From positions 620,001 through 684,000 of the forward strand of contig NZ_CP012159.1 in NCBI RefSeq assembly GCF_001189295.1: DNA of 64,000 nucleotides. The letters run 5' to 3'. Source of the stretch: Chondromyces crocatus (GTDB taxonomy: Bacteria; Myxococcota_A; Polyangia; Polyangiales; Polyangiaceae). Shown one piece after another: positions 33,655-42,603 of the stretch. Numbering within the stretch: position 1 is the first letter of the stretch; every line of letters begins with the position of its first letter. The notes beneath the pieces are model-generated. The model saw only the letters and a list, made by a program, of their open reading frames with translations. It was not told the DNA's origin and made no database searches. Both the position numbers and the translations under genes were made by a program.

Positions 33655-36600
33655 GCCCCCTTCGGACGCGTCGCTCCGGGCGACGTCGGCGTCTTCGGTG
33701 CCGGCGTGGCAGACGCCCCCGCCTTCGCGGGCGCCTTGGCCGTCTCCGCGGCCCCACCGCGCGACACCACCCGGATGCCCGCCATGAACCCGCTGTCGAT
33801 CGCCTGCACCCGCCCCACGAACGCCTGGTACTCCCCGGCCGGCACCGTCCCCGTCGGCAAGCTCATCGAGAAGTCCTCCTCGATCACCGCCCCGTACGTG
33901 CCCTTGCGCCGCGCCGCGAGCCGCGCGTCGTCGACGGCCACCTCGGCCGGCGCGCGGGATACCTCCATGCCCTCGGGCAGCTCGATCCGCCGCCGCACGT
34001 GGTACTGCAACGTCGTGTCGATGCTGAGCGCGCTCTGCCGCGCCCCGCGCGACGCGTACGTCGCCCCCAGCGTCCCGGCGAACCCGCGCGGGAAGCTGAA
34101 GTGCACCGGCTCGATGCCCGGCAGCGTCCACGTCGTGCCCCCGCGCCCCTCGGGCCGCGCGAAGCCGTGGATCGCCACCTCTGCCCGGAGTGCCACCTCC
34201 CACGACCCCTGACGCGACGACACCGTCACGTCCTCCACGTCGGCCCACGGCACCCAGCCCAGCACCACGTCGCGGAGCATCTCCCGCCGATCGGTGCCCA
34301 CCACCGTCTCGAAGGCCTCCGAGAGCGACTGCGCCGCCCGGCCGCGCAGGAGGATGGTGAAGTGCCCGCGCGCATCCCCGCGCGCGTCGACCACGAGGCG
34401 CAGATCCACCTCGTCGTTCGCGTCGGCGCCCGCGGCCTGCACCGTCACCATCCGCCCGTCGGAGAACATCGCCGCGCGCCCGCGCAGCTCCGGGCTCACC
34501 CGCCCTGGAGGCAGAGGCGGCCCCTCCACGTCGGCGTCGATCCACACGTCCCCGGCCTTCCCCCCGAGGTGCGCGATCACCAGCGGATGCCGGAAGCGCC
34601 CCACGTGCGCCGGGAACTCGGACGACGCGCTGAACGGCTCCATCTCGGCGATCGCCAGCTCCGCCTTCACCCCCAGCTCGCGCAGCGCCCGGAAGATCAC
34701 CCACGAGCGGCTCCCGTGCCCCAGCTCCAGGATGGTCCGCGCCGTCGTGCGCTGCGACCCGCCGCCGTAGATCGCCGCGATGTCCGACAGCTCCGCGCTG
34801 TCCGCGACCTTCACCGCCTTGCCCACCGCCGCCACCACGCGCTCGACCAGCGCGGGTGACGGCGTCTTGTCCGCGCCCGCTGCCTCCGCCGCCCAGCGCG
34901 CCACGTAGGGGTCGCGGTCCTCCAGCGAGCGCAGGTTCTCGCCGATCGCGCGCCCCACGTTCGCCCACGTCTGCGTCCCGATGCTGATGCCCACCCCCTG
35001 CTCCATCCGGGGCACCCCGTCCTCGATGCGCCGCGGGGCGAGGTCCTTCACCCGCCACACCGTGACCGCCACGTCCTTCTCCGTGCGCTCCTCGGGCTCA
35101 CCGAGCAGCGGGTGCGCCCACTGCTGCAGGTCCACCGACGCGGGCCGCCGCACCTCGAACTCCGCCTCGCGCACGCTCGTGCGATCGGGCATCAGATCGG
35201 TCGTGTCGATCACGAGCTGTCCCGTGTCGCTCGGCAGCGTGTAGCCCTCCAGGATCTGCTCCACGTAGTCGCCCTGCTCGAGCTGCGACAGATCGCTGTG
35301 GGCCTGCGCGGCGAAGGCGGCCGCGTCCGGCGTCAGGATCCGGCCGTCTTTCTTGTGGATCCTCCGGCGCAGGAGCCGCGGGTTGCCGCGCCCCTCGATC
35401 AGCGGCCCGTACGCGCCCGCGCCCATGGCCACGTCGGTCGTGCCCGAGACGCGGCGCAGGTCGTAGGCCACGTAGTGGAGCAGCCCGTCCGTCGCGATCT
35501 CGAAGCGCTCCAGGTGCCGGAGCACCAGCGTCGCCGCCCCGGGCACGGCCGGCGCCTTCTGGTCGGCGAGCACCAGCTTCCGCCCCTCGGCCTCCAGTGC
35601 AGGCGCCACGTCGGGCGACAGGCCGAGGGCCCGCTGGAGCACGCCCACCGCGTGCGGCGCGTCGCGCGCCGTCGACCGATCGCGCGCGAGCCGCCCGCGC
35701 ACCGCGCCCCCGTCGTTCCTGCCAGCGGCCACCCCGAGCGCGTCGAGCAAGCGCCGCTCGGCCGGGGGCATCGCGTCGTGGACCTTGAGCGCCGCCTTCA
35801 GATCGCCGCGGGCCACCTGGATCCCGAGCTCCACGTTCTGCAGCGCGTGCGGCGCACGGCGCAGCCGCCGCAGCCTGGACAGCTCGGTCAGCGCGCGGTC
35901 GTAGGCTTGCGCCTCGCGCAGCGCGTCCAGGCATGCTCGGTCCGAGCGATCCCGCCCCGCGCCCGAGCACCTCACCTTCACCGCGTCGCCGCCCACCCGC
36001 CCGTGCAGGGCGTCGTCCACGTTGGCGAGCACTGCCGACCCCTTGGCGATGGCGGTGAGCCGCTTGTAGGCCATCTCCGACGCGTCGGGCATCCCCGCGC
36101 GCTGCGCCATCATCGCGGCCCGCGCGAGCACCACCCGGTCCACGTCCGCGACGAGCGGCAGCGCGTCCTTCGTCGGGCCCTCGGCCTGCGCCGTCACCCC
36201 GAGCCGGTCGAGCGCCTCGATCACGCCCTCGCCCTCGCCCAGCCGCCGGTCCGCGAGTTCCGCGGCGAGCAGCCGCGCCTCCCACGACCACGGCCACGCC
36301 TTGCCGAGCCGCGTGCTCACCGAGGACAGCCGCTCGGCCACCTTCACGTCCGGCAGGTCCCCCGCGATCGGCAGCGACCGCGCGTACAGGAGATCCAGCC
36401 GCGGGTCGGGCGGCGCGTCCTTCGAGGCGCCCGCAGAGACCTCGAGACGCGCCTCGAGGAGGTGCTCGGCCTGCCGCGCTTCTCCCACGCCGAGCAGCGC
36501 CGCGACGCGCAACGCGAGCTTCGGATCGTCCGCGCCCGCGGGCGGCCCCACCTCGATCGCTTGCGCCTTCGACGCCCGCGCCCCGGCGACCTGGCCCGGC

Positions 36601-37655
36601 GCCGGCGCCCGCGTCCGCAACGGCGTTCCTTGCGCGTCCCACGCCCCCAGCTCGATCCCTCCGCCGTCGTTCTTCTGCGCCACGCGGACCACGACGCGCA
36701 CCCAGCCCCCCTCGACGTGCAGCGACGCCATCCGCGTCACGGGCAGGCCACCCGCCTCGTAGCCACGCCGCAGCGCCGTCACCCCGCCCACGTCGACCAC
36801 CGCCGCCGACGACGAGGTGAGTGCGAGCGCGATCCTTTGCGGCGCGGGCACGTACAGGTCCACCACCGCCGCGCGCGTCCCCTGGAGGAAGCTCACCGCG
36901 TTCGTGTCGATCTCGCACATGTCCGCGCGCACCCGCAGCGGCGCGACCTTCTCGGCGAACGGCGCGACCCCCGGGTAGCTGCCGTCCAGCGGCTCGGCCA
37001 GCGTCCCCACGGGCGAGCGCCCCTCCAGCCCCCGCAGCGAGGTCCAGTCGAGCGGCCCGACGACGGCCGCGTCCTGCGCACACCCACGCCGCGACCCCCA
37101 GGTCATCGCCGCCTGCTCGTCCCCCACGAACAGCGCGATACGGTGCAGCGCCCCGGCGATCGCGCCCCGCATGAACGGCATCGCCGGCGCTCCCTTGCCG
37201 TGCTTGCCCGCGAGCGCCCACGCATGCCCGAGCCGGCTCACCACCGTGGGGAGCGTCTCCATCGACCGGAACACCGCCCCGCCCGGCGAGGTGTCCACCG
37301 TCGGCGAGGCCCCCACGGTGAGCGCGTCGATCGCGGCCAGGGTTGCGGCGAGGGCGTCCTCCATCTGCGGCGCCGCGGCCGCACGGTCGAGCAGCTCCAG
37401 GTAGGGCCCCACCTCGACGGAGCTGCGCGCCTCCGCTTCCATCGCCGCCGCGAAGCCATCGCTCAGCACCGACCCGCCCGTGCTCGGCGCCACGGCCGGC
37501 GGCGTGCAGGCCACGCTCGACGCCCCCGAGAGCAGCGCGACGAGCGCGGGCGCCACGGGGAGCCGAGACCGTCGAGGCGCCGCCGACGCCGGCTGAACCA
37601 GAGACAGAGAGGGCGGCGAAGAGGAAGAGGGGTCGGGGGTGGGGGGGAGGCTCAC
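33648..37655 (-). CDS. large lipoprotein with DUF3857/transglutaminase-like region
   Basis: A 1335-aa protein. A Ser/Pro-rich leader ends in a lipobox-like LLSGASSVAC. The first half is helical and TPR-like; residues about 690-860 (LRHLERFEIATDGLLHYVAYDLRRV) resemble DUF3857, and residues about 960-1010 resemble the transglutaminase core that normally follows it. The segment GHGSRSWVIFRALRELGV aligns with the usual GDCKDKA... region but lacks the catalytic Cys, so this copy is probably not an active transglutaminase. It lies 77 bp after the VIT/VWA gene and before murB. Its function may be structural or in envelope assembly; that is inference. Confidence 0.7.
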   Translation of the reverse strand: MSLPPTPDPSSSSPPSLSLVQPASAAPRRSRLPVAPALVALLSGASSVACTPPAVAPSTGGSVLSDGFAAAMEAEARSSVEVGPYLELLDRAAAAPQMEDALAATLAAIDALTVGASPTVDTSPGGAVFRSMETLPTVVSRLGHAWALAGKHGKGAPAMPFMRGAIAGALHRIALFVGDEQAAMTWGSRRGCAQDAAVVGPLDWTSLRGLEGRSPVGTLAEPLDGSYPGVAPFAEKVAPLRVRADMCEIDTNAVSFLQGTRAAVVDLYVPAPQRIALALTSSSAAVVDVGGVTALRRGYEAGGLPVTRMASLHVEGGWVRVVVRVAQKNDGGGIELGAWDAQGTPLRTRAPAPGQVAGARASKAQAIEVGPPAGADDPKLALRVAALLGVGEARQAEHLLEARLEVSAGASKDAPPDPRLDLLYARSLPIAGDLPDVKVAERLSSVSTRLGKAWPWSWEARLLAAELADRRLGEGEGVIEALDRLGVTAQAEGPTKDALPLVADVDRVVLARAAMMAQRAGMPDASEMAYKRLTAIAKGSAVLANVDDALHGRVGGDAVKVRCSGAGRDRSDRACLDALREAQAYDRALTELSRLRRLRRAPHALQNVELGIQVARGDLKAALKVHDAMPPAERRLLDALGVAAGRNDGGAVRGRLARDRSTARDAPHAVGVLQRALGLSPDVAPALEAEGRKLVLADQKAPAVPGAATLVLRHLERFEIATDGLLHYVAYDLRRVSGTTDVAMGAGAYGPLIEGRGNPRLLRRRIHKKDGRILTPDAAAFAAQAHSDLSQLEQGDYVEQILEGYTLPSDTGQLVIDTTDLMPDRTSVREAEFEVRRPASVDLQQWAHPLLGEPEERTEKDVAVTVWRVKDLAPRRIEDGVPRMEQGVGISIGTQTWANVGRAIGENLRSLEDRDPYVARWAAEAAGADKTPSPALVERVVAAVGKAVKVADSAELSDIAAIYGGGSQRTTARTILELGHGSRSWVIFRALRELGVKAELAIAEMEPFSASSEFPAHVGRFRHPLVIAHLGGKAGDVWIDADVEGPPLPPGRVSPELRGRAAMFSDGRMVTVQAAGADANDEVDLRLVVDARGDARGHFTILLRGRAAQSLSEAFETVVGTDRREMLRDVVLGWVPWADVEDVTVSSRQGSWEVALRAEVAIHGFARPEGRGGTTWTLPGIEPVHFSFPRGFAGTLGATYASRGARQSALSIDTTLQYHVRRRIELPEGMEVSRAPAEVAVDDARLAARRKGTYGAVIEEDFSMSLPTGTVPAGEYQAFVGRVQAIDSGFMAGIRVVSRGGAAETAKAPAKAGASATPAPKTPTSPGATRPKGAR

Positions 37656-37732
37656 GGGGCTCGGCTCGCTGGGCGCTGGGCGCCGGGTCCCCTGGTCTAG
37701 AGCCAGTGGGAGAGGAAGTAAAACGGCACGTG

Positions 37733-40700
37733 TCAGCGCGCCACGGCGGCCGGCTTGCGGTCGGTCCGGGTCAGCTGCAGGAGTTCGTGCATCTCCTTGC
37801 CGGTCTCCAGAGAGATCAGCCGCTCGGTGCGGCGCTCCTCGGGCTTGCCGAAGTCCTCGATGACCGTCGCGTGGACCTTGGTCCGTGCCGAGGCCCGGTT
37901 CCGGTCCGACGCGAAGTATTTGGCGCGGATCAGGTACCGCCCCTCCGGCGCACGCGGCAGCACGTACATCTCCGGCCCGTAGCCTTGCGTCACGTCACGG
38001 GTGAGCTGCCCGCCGCTCTTCGTCTTCCGGTGACCGTAGAAGCACTCTTCCCCGCTCGGCTCGATCACGTGCAGGTCCACGTCCGTCGCGTCGGTGTTCC
38101 AGGTGATCGTCACCACGACGTCGGCGCGCTCCACCCCCACCAGCGAGCGCACGCCCGCGAACCGCTCGCGCGCGAACTCCGGCACGCTGCTCTTCGCCTG
38201 GTTCGTGGCGATGCGGCGGAGCAGGTCCAGGTAGTCGAGCGCCAGGATCTGCCGGAAGTCACCGAACCTGTCGTCCCAGCTTCCGGCGAGGCCCACCTCG
38301 AACCAGGCCATCGCCAGGTCGTTCATCCCGTGCCGCGCCAGGCTCCGCGCCATCGCATGGTACGTCTGCGGCTCGTGGGGCCGCGTCACCGAGACCCGCC
38401 GGAACAGGTGGTAGGCGTCGGCCACGAGGCCCATGGTCATCGCCGAGGTGCCCACGTCACGCGCGAGCACCGCGTCGCCCGGGTTCTCCTCGACGAGCGA
38501 ACTCCACGACTTCAGCGCATCGCCCGCCCCGAAGGTCTTGAACCGCTCGCCCGCGTCGTAGGCGATCCAGTCGTAGGAAAGCTCGTGCCGCGCGAGCATG
38601 CGCTGCACGTCCTCGGCGAGCTTCGACCGCTCGCGCGCCTTCACCACGAGCGGGGGCGCGCTCACGGAGAAGCTCGACACCGGCATCTTCTCGAGCGCTG
38701 CCCGGAACGACGCCGGGAACGAGAGCGTCAGGTTCGGCACCACCTTGGGCAGCCGCTCCAGCCACTGCAAGAAGGCGCGCTTCGGATCTCCCCGCGTGCC
38801 CTCTTCCTGGCGGAGCGCGTCGGCGACGAGCCGCGACACCGCGCTCGACCGCACCACGCGCGCGTCGTCCGCCGGCTGGATGCCGAAGCGCGCGTAGTCC
38901 GCCTCGGACTCCAGCATGAGCAGCGAGCAGGTCTTGCCAGGCACGCGGAAGTGCGTCGCATACGGGCGTGCCGAGCGCTCCGTCGCCGGCGAGAGTTCCT
39001 CGAGCTGGCTCACCGCCACGAGCCCGTACGCGCGCGTGGCGATGGGCGACGGGATCGCGTCGCCGAGAGGCGCCCGCACCACGCGGCTCACGCCATCGCT
39101 CTCCACGGAGAGTTCCAGCGCCGCGCCCTTGGCGGGCACGCCGCGGCCGGCCACCCGCAGCCGCTGGCCCGGGAACACGAAGCGAGGCCGACCCCCGAGC
39201 AGCACGTCGCTCGCGCCGGCCACGCGGACGTCGAGCAAGCGCAGCGGCCTGGCACGGTGCGCCACCGACGCAGCCCGCACCTCGGCGTCGCCCGTCACCG
39301 AGAACAGCGCGCCCCCCGTCTCGCGCGCCAGCAACGACAGCGCGTCCGTGTCCGTGCCCGGGAGCCCGGTCTGGTAGGCGTACACCGCGCGCACCGGGCT
39401 CCCGTCGAGCCGGTGCGCCATCGCGCGGGTGTCCGCATCGCCCCACGTCGCGGCGCCATCGCTGAGCAGGAACACGTCCCAGCGCGTCGGCGCCCCCGCC
39501 TCGTTCTTGCCGGGCGGCGCCATCGCGGCGCGCAAGGCCCCCCCGAGATCCGTCGCGCCCTCCAGCGCGAGCTGCTCGGCGTACGCGCGCAGGGACTGCA
39601 CGGCGCTGGCGTCGTTCTTCAGGAAGCGCGGCTGGAAGAAGCGCTGCTCGATGTCGAAGAACGCCACGTTGAACTGCTGGAGGGTGTCGCGGTTGTTCGC
39701 GAGGATCGCTTCCAGCAGGCCGAGCCAGACGTTGAAGCGGTCCGGGTTCGACGAGAGCGAGGTGTCGACCAGGAACAGTGCCGCCGCGGTGTCACGGCCT
39801 CCCTTCACGGCAGCCCCGGCGCTCGCGGTGCCCGCGGCACCCGGTGCGCCCGCTGCGCTCGCGATGCCCGTGGTGCCCGCGGCACCGGGTACGCCGAGTG
39901 CGGACGGTTCGGGCATGACCTCGGCGGTGAAGTAAGCGCCGGTCGCGTCGTCGGTGGCGACGAGGTGAGCAGGCTTCGGGTTGCGGATGCGGAGCGCGAT
40001 CTCCGCACCCGTGGGTGACTCGTAGTGGAACGTGCGGCGACCCGGGCTGGCAGCGGCGGCGCCAGCAGCGACGGCAGGGGTTCCAGCGACGGCAGGGGTT
40101 CCAACAGCAGGGGCGCCAGCAGCAGAGGCACCCGCAGCAGGGGCGCCAGCAACCGCGGGGGCTCCGGCAACGGCGAGGGCGCCACCCGTCACGGGAGCGT
40201 TCGCGGCATCCGTGGCCGGTGTCGTCGCCTCGACGCGCGCGCCCGCGGGCGGCGTGACGGTGACATCGACGACGGTGCGCTCGACGCGCTCGGGCAGATC
40301 GAAGGTGTACTGGAGGTCGCCGCCGATGGACGTGAGCGGGACGTCGTAGCCGACGACGATGCGGTGCGAGCGCCGGCCGGTCAGCGGAAAGACGCGCGCG
40401 TTGAAGATGCTGGGCCCTGCCCACTCGACGAGGGCGGGATCGACGGCACGCCGAACGGTGTCTCCGTAGGCGAGCGCGGCGACCTCGCGCGGCACGACGC
40501 GGGCTTCCTTCACCCCCTGCCAGACGCGCTCGCGGTCGGCGAAGATGCGGCCGGGATCGGCGCCCATGGCGAGCGTCTGCTCCCGCGAGAACAGCACGGG
40601 CTGCGGGTCGCCGGCGACCTGGAGCGTCGACTCCCCGAAGGCGAAGTAATAGGGCGACGCCCCTTCGGGGAGGCGGAGCTGGAAGTTGCCCTCGTACGTG

Positions 40701-41098
40701 GGACCGCGGTCGTTGTGGACGACGAGATCGAGCACGACGCGCGCGAGCGTGCCATCGACGGTGACCTGGGCCTGGAAGGTGCGGACCGGGATCTCCTCGG
40801 TGTCGCCGATCTTGATCCGGGCCGCGTGGGCGCGGAGCCGGGAGCGCTTCCAGGTCTCGGCGGGCTTGTCCTTCTTCCCTCCCGCCGCGTCGTCCCGAGG
40901 CGCCTCCTCCTGCTTCGCCTCCATGGACGGAGCCGCCGGGGCGGACTCCATGGAGGCACCGGTGAACGCGCTCGGCTCGGGCGCCATCGCCGCCGTGGCC
41001 GCGTCGTACGCTCCGCCGCCGCACCCGCTGCCGACCCAGGCGCCGAGGACGAGAAGGAAGAGGGGGGGAAGGATCTCCGGGGGACGAGCGCGAGGCAT
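37733..41098 (-). CDS. VIT-VWA-DUF2135 lipoprotein
   Basis: A 1121-aa surface lipoprotein (lipobox GSGC). A VIT-like domain (about 95-290, with TFQAQVTVDGTLARV) is followed by a low-complexity Gly-Ala-Pro-Val stretch. Then comes a VWA domain with the metal-site DTSLSSN (about 435) and DLGG. The last 150 residues (VTITWNTDATDVDLHVIEPSGEECFYG) are a DUF2135-type beta domain. VIT-VWA proteins bind other proteins or matrix through the metal site. It heads the minus-strand cluster ending in murB. Confidence 0.85.
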   Translation of the reverse strand: MPRARPPEILPPLFLLVLGAWVGSGCGGGAYDAATAAMAPEPSAFTGASMESAPAAPSMEAKQEEAPRDDAAGGKKDKPAETWKRSRLRAHAARIKIGDTEEIPVRTFQAQVTVDGTLARVVLDLVVHNDRGPTYEGNFQLRLPEGASPYYFAFGESTLQVAGDPQPVLFSREQTLAMGADPGRIFADRERVWQGVKEARVVPREVAALAYGDTVRRAVDPALVEWAGPSIFNARVFPLTGRRSHRIVVGYDVPLTSIGGDLQYTFDLPERVERTVVDVTVTPPAGARVEATTPATDAANAPVTGGALAVAGAPAVAGAPAAGASAAGAPAVGTPAVAGTPAVAAGAAAASPGRRTFHYESPTGAEIALRIRNPKPAHLVATDDATGAYFTAEVMPEPSALGVPGAAGTTGIASAAGAPGAAGTASAGAAVKGGRDTAAALFLVDTSLSSNPDRFNVWLGLLEAILANNRDTLQQFNVAFFDIEQRFFQPRFLKNDASAVQSLRAYAEQLALEGATDLGGALRAAMAPPGKNEAGAPTRWDVFLLSDGAATWGDADTRAMAHRLDGSPVRAVYAYQTGLPGTDTDALSLLARETGGALFSVTGDAEVRAASVAHRARPLRLLDVRVAGASDVLLGGRPRFVFPGQRLRVAGRGVPAKGAALELSVESDGVSRVVRAPLGDAIPSPIATRAYGLVAVSQLEELSPATERSARPYATHFRVPGKTCSLLMLESEADYARFGIQPADDARVVRSSAVSRLVADALRQEEGTRGDPKRAFLQWLERLPKVVPNLTLSFPASFRAALEKMPVSSFSVSAPPLVVKARERSKLAEDVQRMLARHELSYDWIAYDAGERFKTFGAGDALKSWSSLVEENPGDAVLARDVGTSAMTMGLVADAYHLFRRVSVTRPHEPQTYHAMARSLARHGMNDLAMAWFEVGLAGSWDDRFGDFRQILALDYLDLLRRIATNQAKSSVPEFARERFAGVRSLVGVERADVVVTITWNTDATDVDLHVIEPSGEECFYGHRKTKSGGQLTRDVTQGYGPEMYVLPRAPEGRYLIRAKYFASDRNRASARTKVHATVIEDFGKPEERRTERLISLETGKEMHELLQLTRTDRKPAAVAR

Positions 41099-41410
41099 GG
41101 TGACAGCCTCAACGGGATCCGCTGCGCTGTCTTACACGAAGCGAACGCATCTAGAGCGGCGGTGTGGACCGTTGGGTACAGCGCGCCGCCTGCACGAGAC
41201 GGGAACATCGAGTTCGGTCATCCAGAACCCCTCTCGCGCTTCACCTTCCGTATGAAACCGCATGAGAGCGGCGCGATACGCATTCCCGAGGCGCGACGGG
41301 AGCGCGTGTCCCAAAGCCTCCAGGCCGTCGCTCTACATTCCGTCTCGAGCGTAGATTGCTTCAGGCCCGACGCTCGCCCCCTCCCGTCGAACCCCTTCCG
41401 GCGGTCGCAC

Positions 41411-41444
41411 AGCCCGACGAACCCCTCCATTCATCGGGCTTTTT
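41411..41444 (+). terminator. orphan Rho-independent terminator
   Basis: AGCCCGACGAA pairs with TTCATCGGGCT (11-bp stem, one mismatch) and is followed by TTTTT. It reads as a terminator only on the plus strand, where no gene lies upstream within this gap. Confidence 0.7.
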
Positions 41445-41445
41445 G

Positions 41446-41760
41446 ACCTGGGCTGCCCAGGCATGCCTCCCGACCCCTCGGGACGGTCACCTGGGCTGCC
41501 CAGGCATGCCTCCCGACCCCTCGGGATGGTCACCTGGGCTGCCCAGGCATGCCTCCCGACCCCTCGAGACGGTCACCTGGGCTACCCAGGCATGCCTCCC
41601 GACCCCTCGGGACGGTCACCTGGGCTGCCCAGGCATGCCTCCCGACCCCTCGGGACGGTCACCTGGATTGCCCAGGCATGCCTCCCGAGGCCTCGGGGCT
41701 GACCTGGGCGCCCCAGGCATGCCTCCCGACCCCTCGGGAAGCTCGCCTGGGCGCTCGAGG
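41446..41760. repeat. 43-bp tandem array with three dyads per unit; candidate centromere
   Basis: Seven units start at 41446, 41489, 41532, 41575, 41618, 41661 and 41702, with a partial eighth at 41745. Spacing is 43 bp except unit six (41 bp). Each unit carries CCTGGG-N3-CCCAGG, the overlapping 10-bp palindrome AGGCATGCCT and CCCGA-N4-TCGGG. Where units differ, the changes fall mostly in the centres. In unit six the last dyad has become the perfect palindrome CCCGAGGCCTCGGG. The array ends about 160 bp before parA, the place type Ib partition sites occupy. Confidence 0.8.
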
Positions 41761-41919
41761 TCACGTTCGTCCACCGTGAACGGATTCACTCCGTGTTCCT
41801 CGACGCTCCAGGACGGGTCGGACGGACGCATTCTCCTCTCACTGGACCGCGACCCACGATTGCTGGGCAGAAGCACGCAAAATTGGGCCATGACGCAGCG
41901 CGTCCGGTAGTCGGGGCCC

Positions 41920-42603
41920 ATGATCATCGCGCTCACCGGACAGAAGGGTGGGATCGGCAAGAGCACGACGGCCGTGAGCTTGGCGGTCGCCGCCATGGAG
42001 CGGGGCCGGAAGGTGCTGGTCGTGGACGCGGACCCGCAGGGCACCATCCGGACGTGGGGCGAGGTGGCGTGCGAGGCGGGGCATCCGAGCCCGACGATCG
42101 TGGCCATGGGCGCCGCGATGCACCGGCCGGGTCAGCTGCTCGCGGTCGCGCCGGCGTACGACGTGGTGCTCATCGACTGCCCCCCGCGGCAGGGTGACGT
42201 GGCGCGCTCGGCGCTGATGGTCGCCGACCTCGCGGTGTTCCCCTGCGGGCCGACGGCGGCCGACGCGTGGGCGCTCACCGCAGCCGTGGAGGTGTTCGAG
42301 GAGGCGCGCGCGGTGCGCGAGGAGCTGCTCGGGTGTGTCCTCATCACGCGCAAGCAGGGCCGAACGGCGCTCGGAAAAGGAGCGCGCTCGGTCCTGGAGA
42401 CCACGGGGTTGCCGGTGCTCCAGACGGAGCTCGGCTACCGGATCGCCTATCAGGAGGCGCTGGCGATGGGGCAGGGCGTGAGCTCGTACGCCCCGCGTGA
42501 CGCCGCCGCCCGCGAGATCGTTCAACTGTTCGACGAACTGGAGATGCTCTGCCATGGCCAAGAAGCACGTCAAGGTGTCGCTGCGCAAGCCGCCGTCGCC
42601 TGA
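41920..42603 (+). CDS. ParA-family ATPase
   Basis: A 227-aa Walker-type partition ATPase. The deviant Walker A is KGGIGKST (9-16) with the signature first Lys. DADPQG is at 36-41 and the Walker B phrase VLIDCPP at 83-89. It lacks the N-terminal DNA-binding extension of type Ia ParA, matching type Ib ParA or the McdA/PpfA cargo-positioning families. The last 50 bp overlap the next gene, which encodes a ribbon-helix-helix protein. Confidence 0.92.
   Translation: MIIALTGQKGGIGKSTTAVSLAVAAMERGRKVLVVDADPQGTIRTWGEVACEAGHPSPTIVAMGAAMHRPGQLLAVAPAYDVVLIDCPPRQGDVARSALMVADLAVFPCGPTAADAWALTAAVEVFEEARAVREELLGCVLITRKQGRTALGKGARSVLETTGLPVLQTELGYRIAYQEALAMGQGVSSYAPRDAAAREIVQLFDELEMLCHGQEARQGVAAQAAVA

Larger units (their letters stand above)
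41099..41919. other. 821-bp gap holding terminator and palindromic array
   Basis: No gene is convincing in this gap; open frames across it consist of the tandem repeat. It holds an unassigned 312-bp stretch (41099-41410), the orphan terminator and the 43-bp array, then about 160 bp to the parA start that presumably contain its promoter. Confidence 0.6.

Noticed and set aside
35112-37700. An 862-codon plus-strand frame antisense to the DUF3857-like gene
   Set aside because: Composition (Arg/His/Pro/Gly) and lack of motifs mark it as a shadow of the minus-strand gene, which has clear domains.
41446-41760. Tandem repeat as a CRISPR array
   Set aside because: Units are contiguous copies with no variable spacers, and no cas genes are present.
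41356-41910. A plus-strand frame through the 43-bp array (repeated CLPTPRDGHLG-type peptide)
   Set aside because: The peptide is just the translation of the tandem repeat. The 43-bp period is not a multiple of three, so the repeat rotates through frames; the array shows dyad, not codon, conservation.
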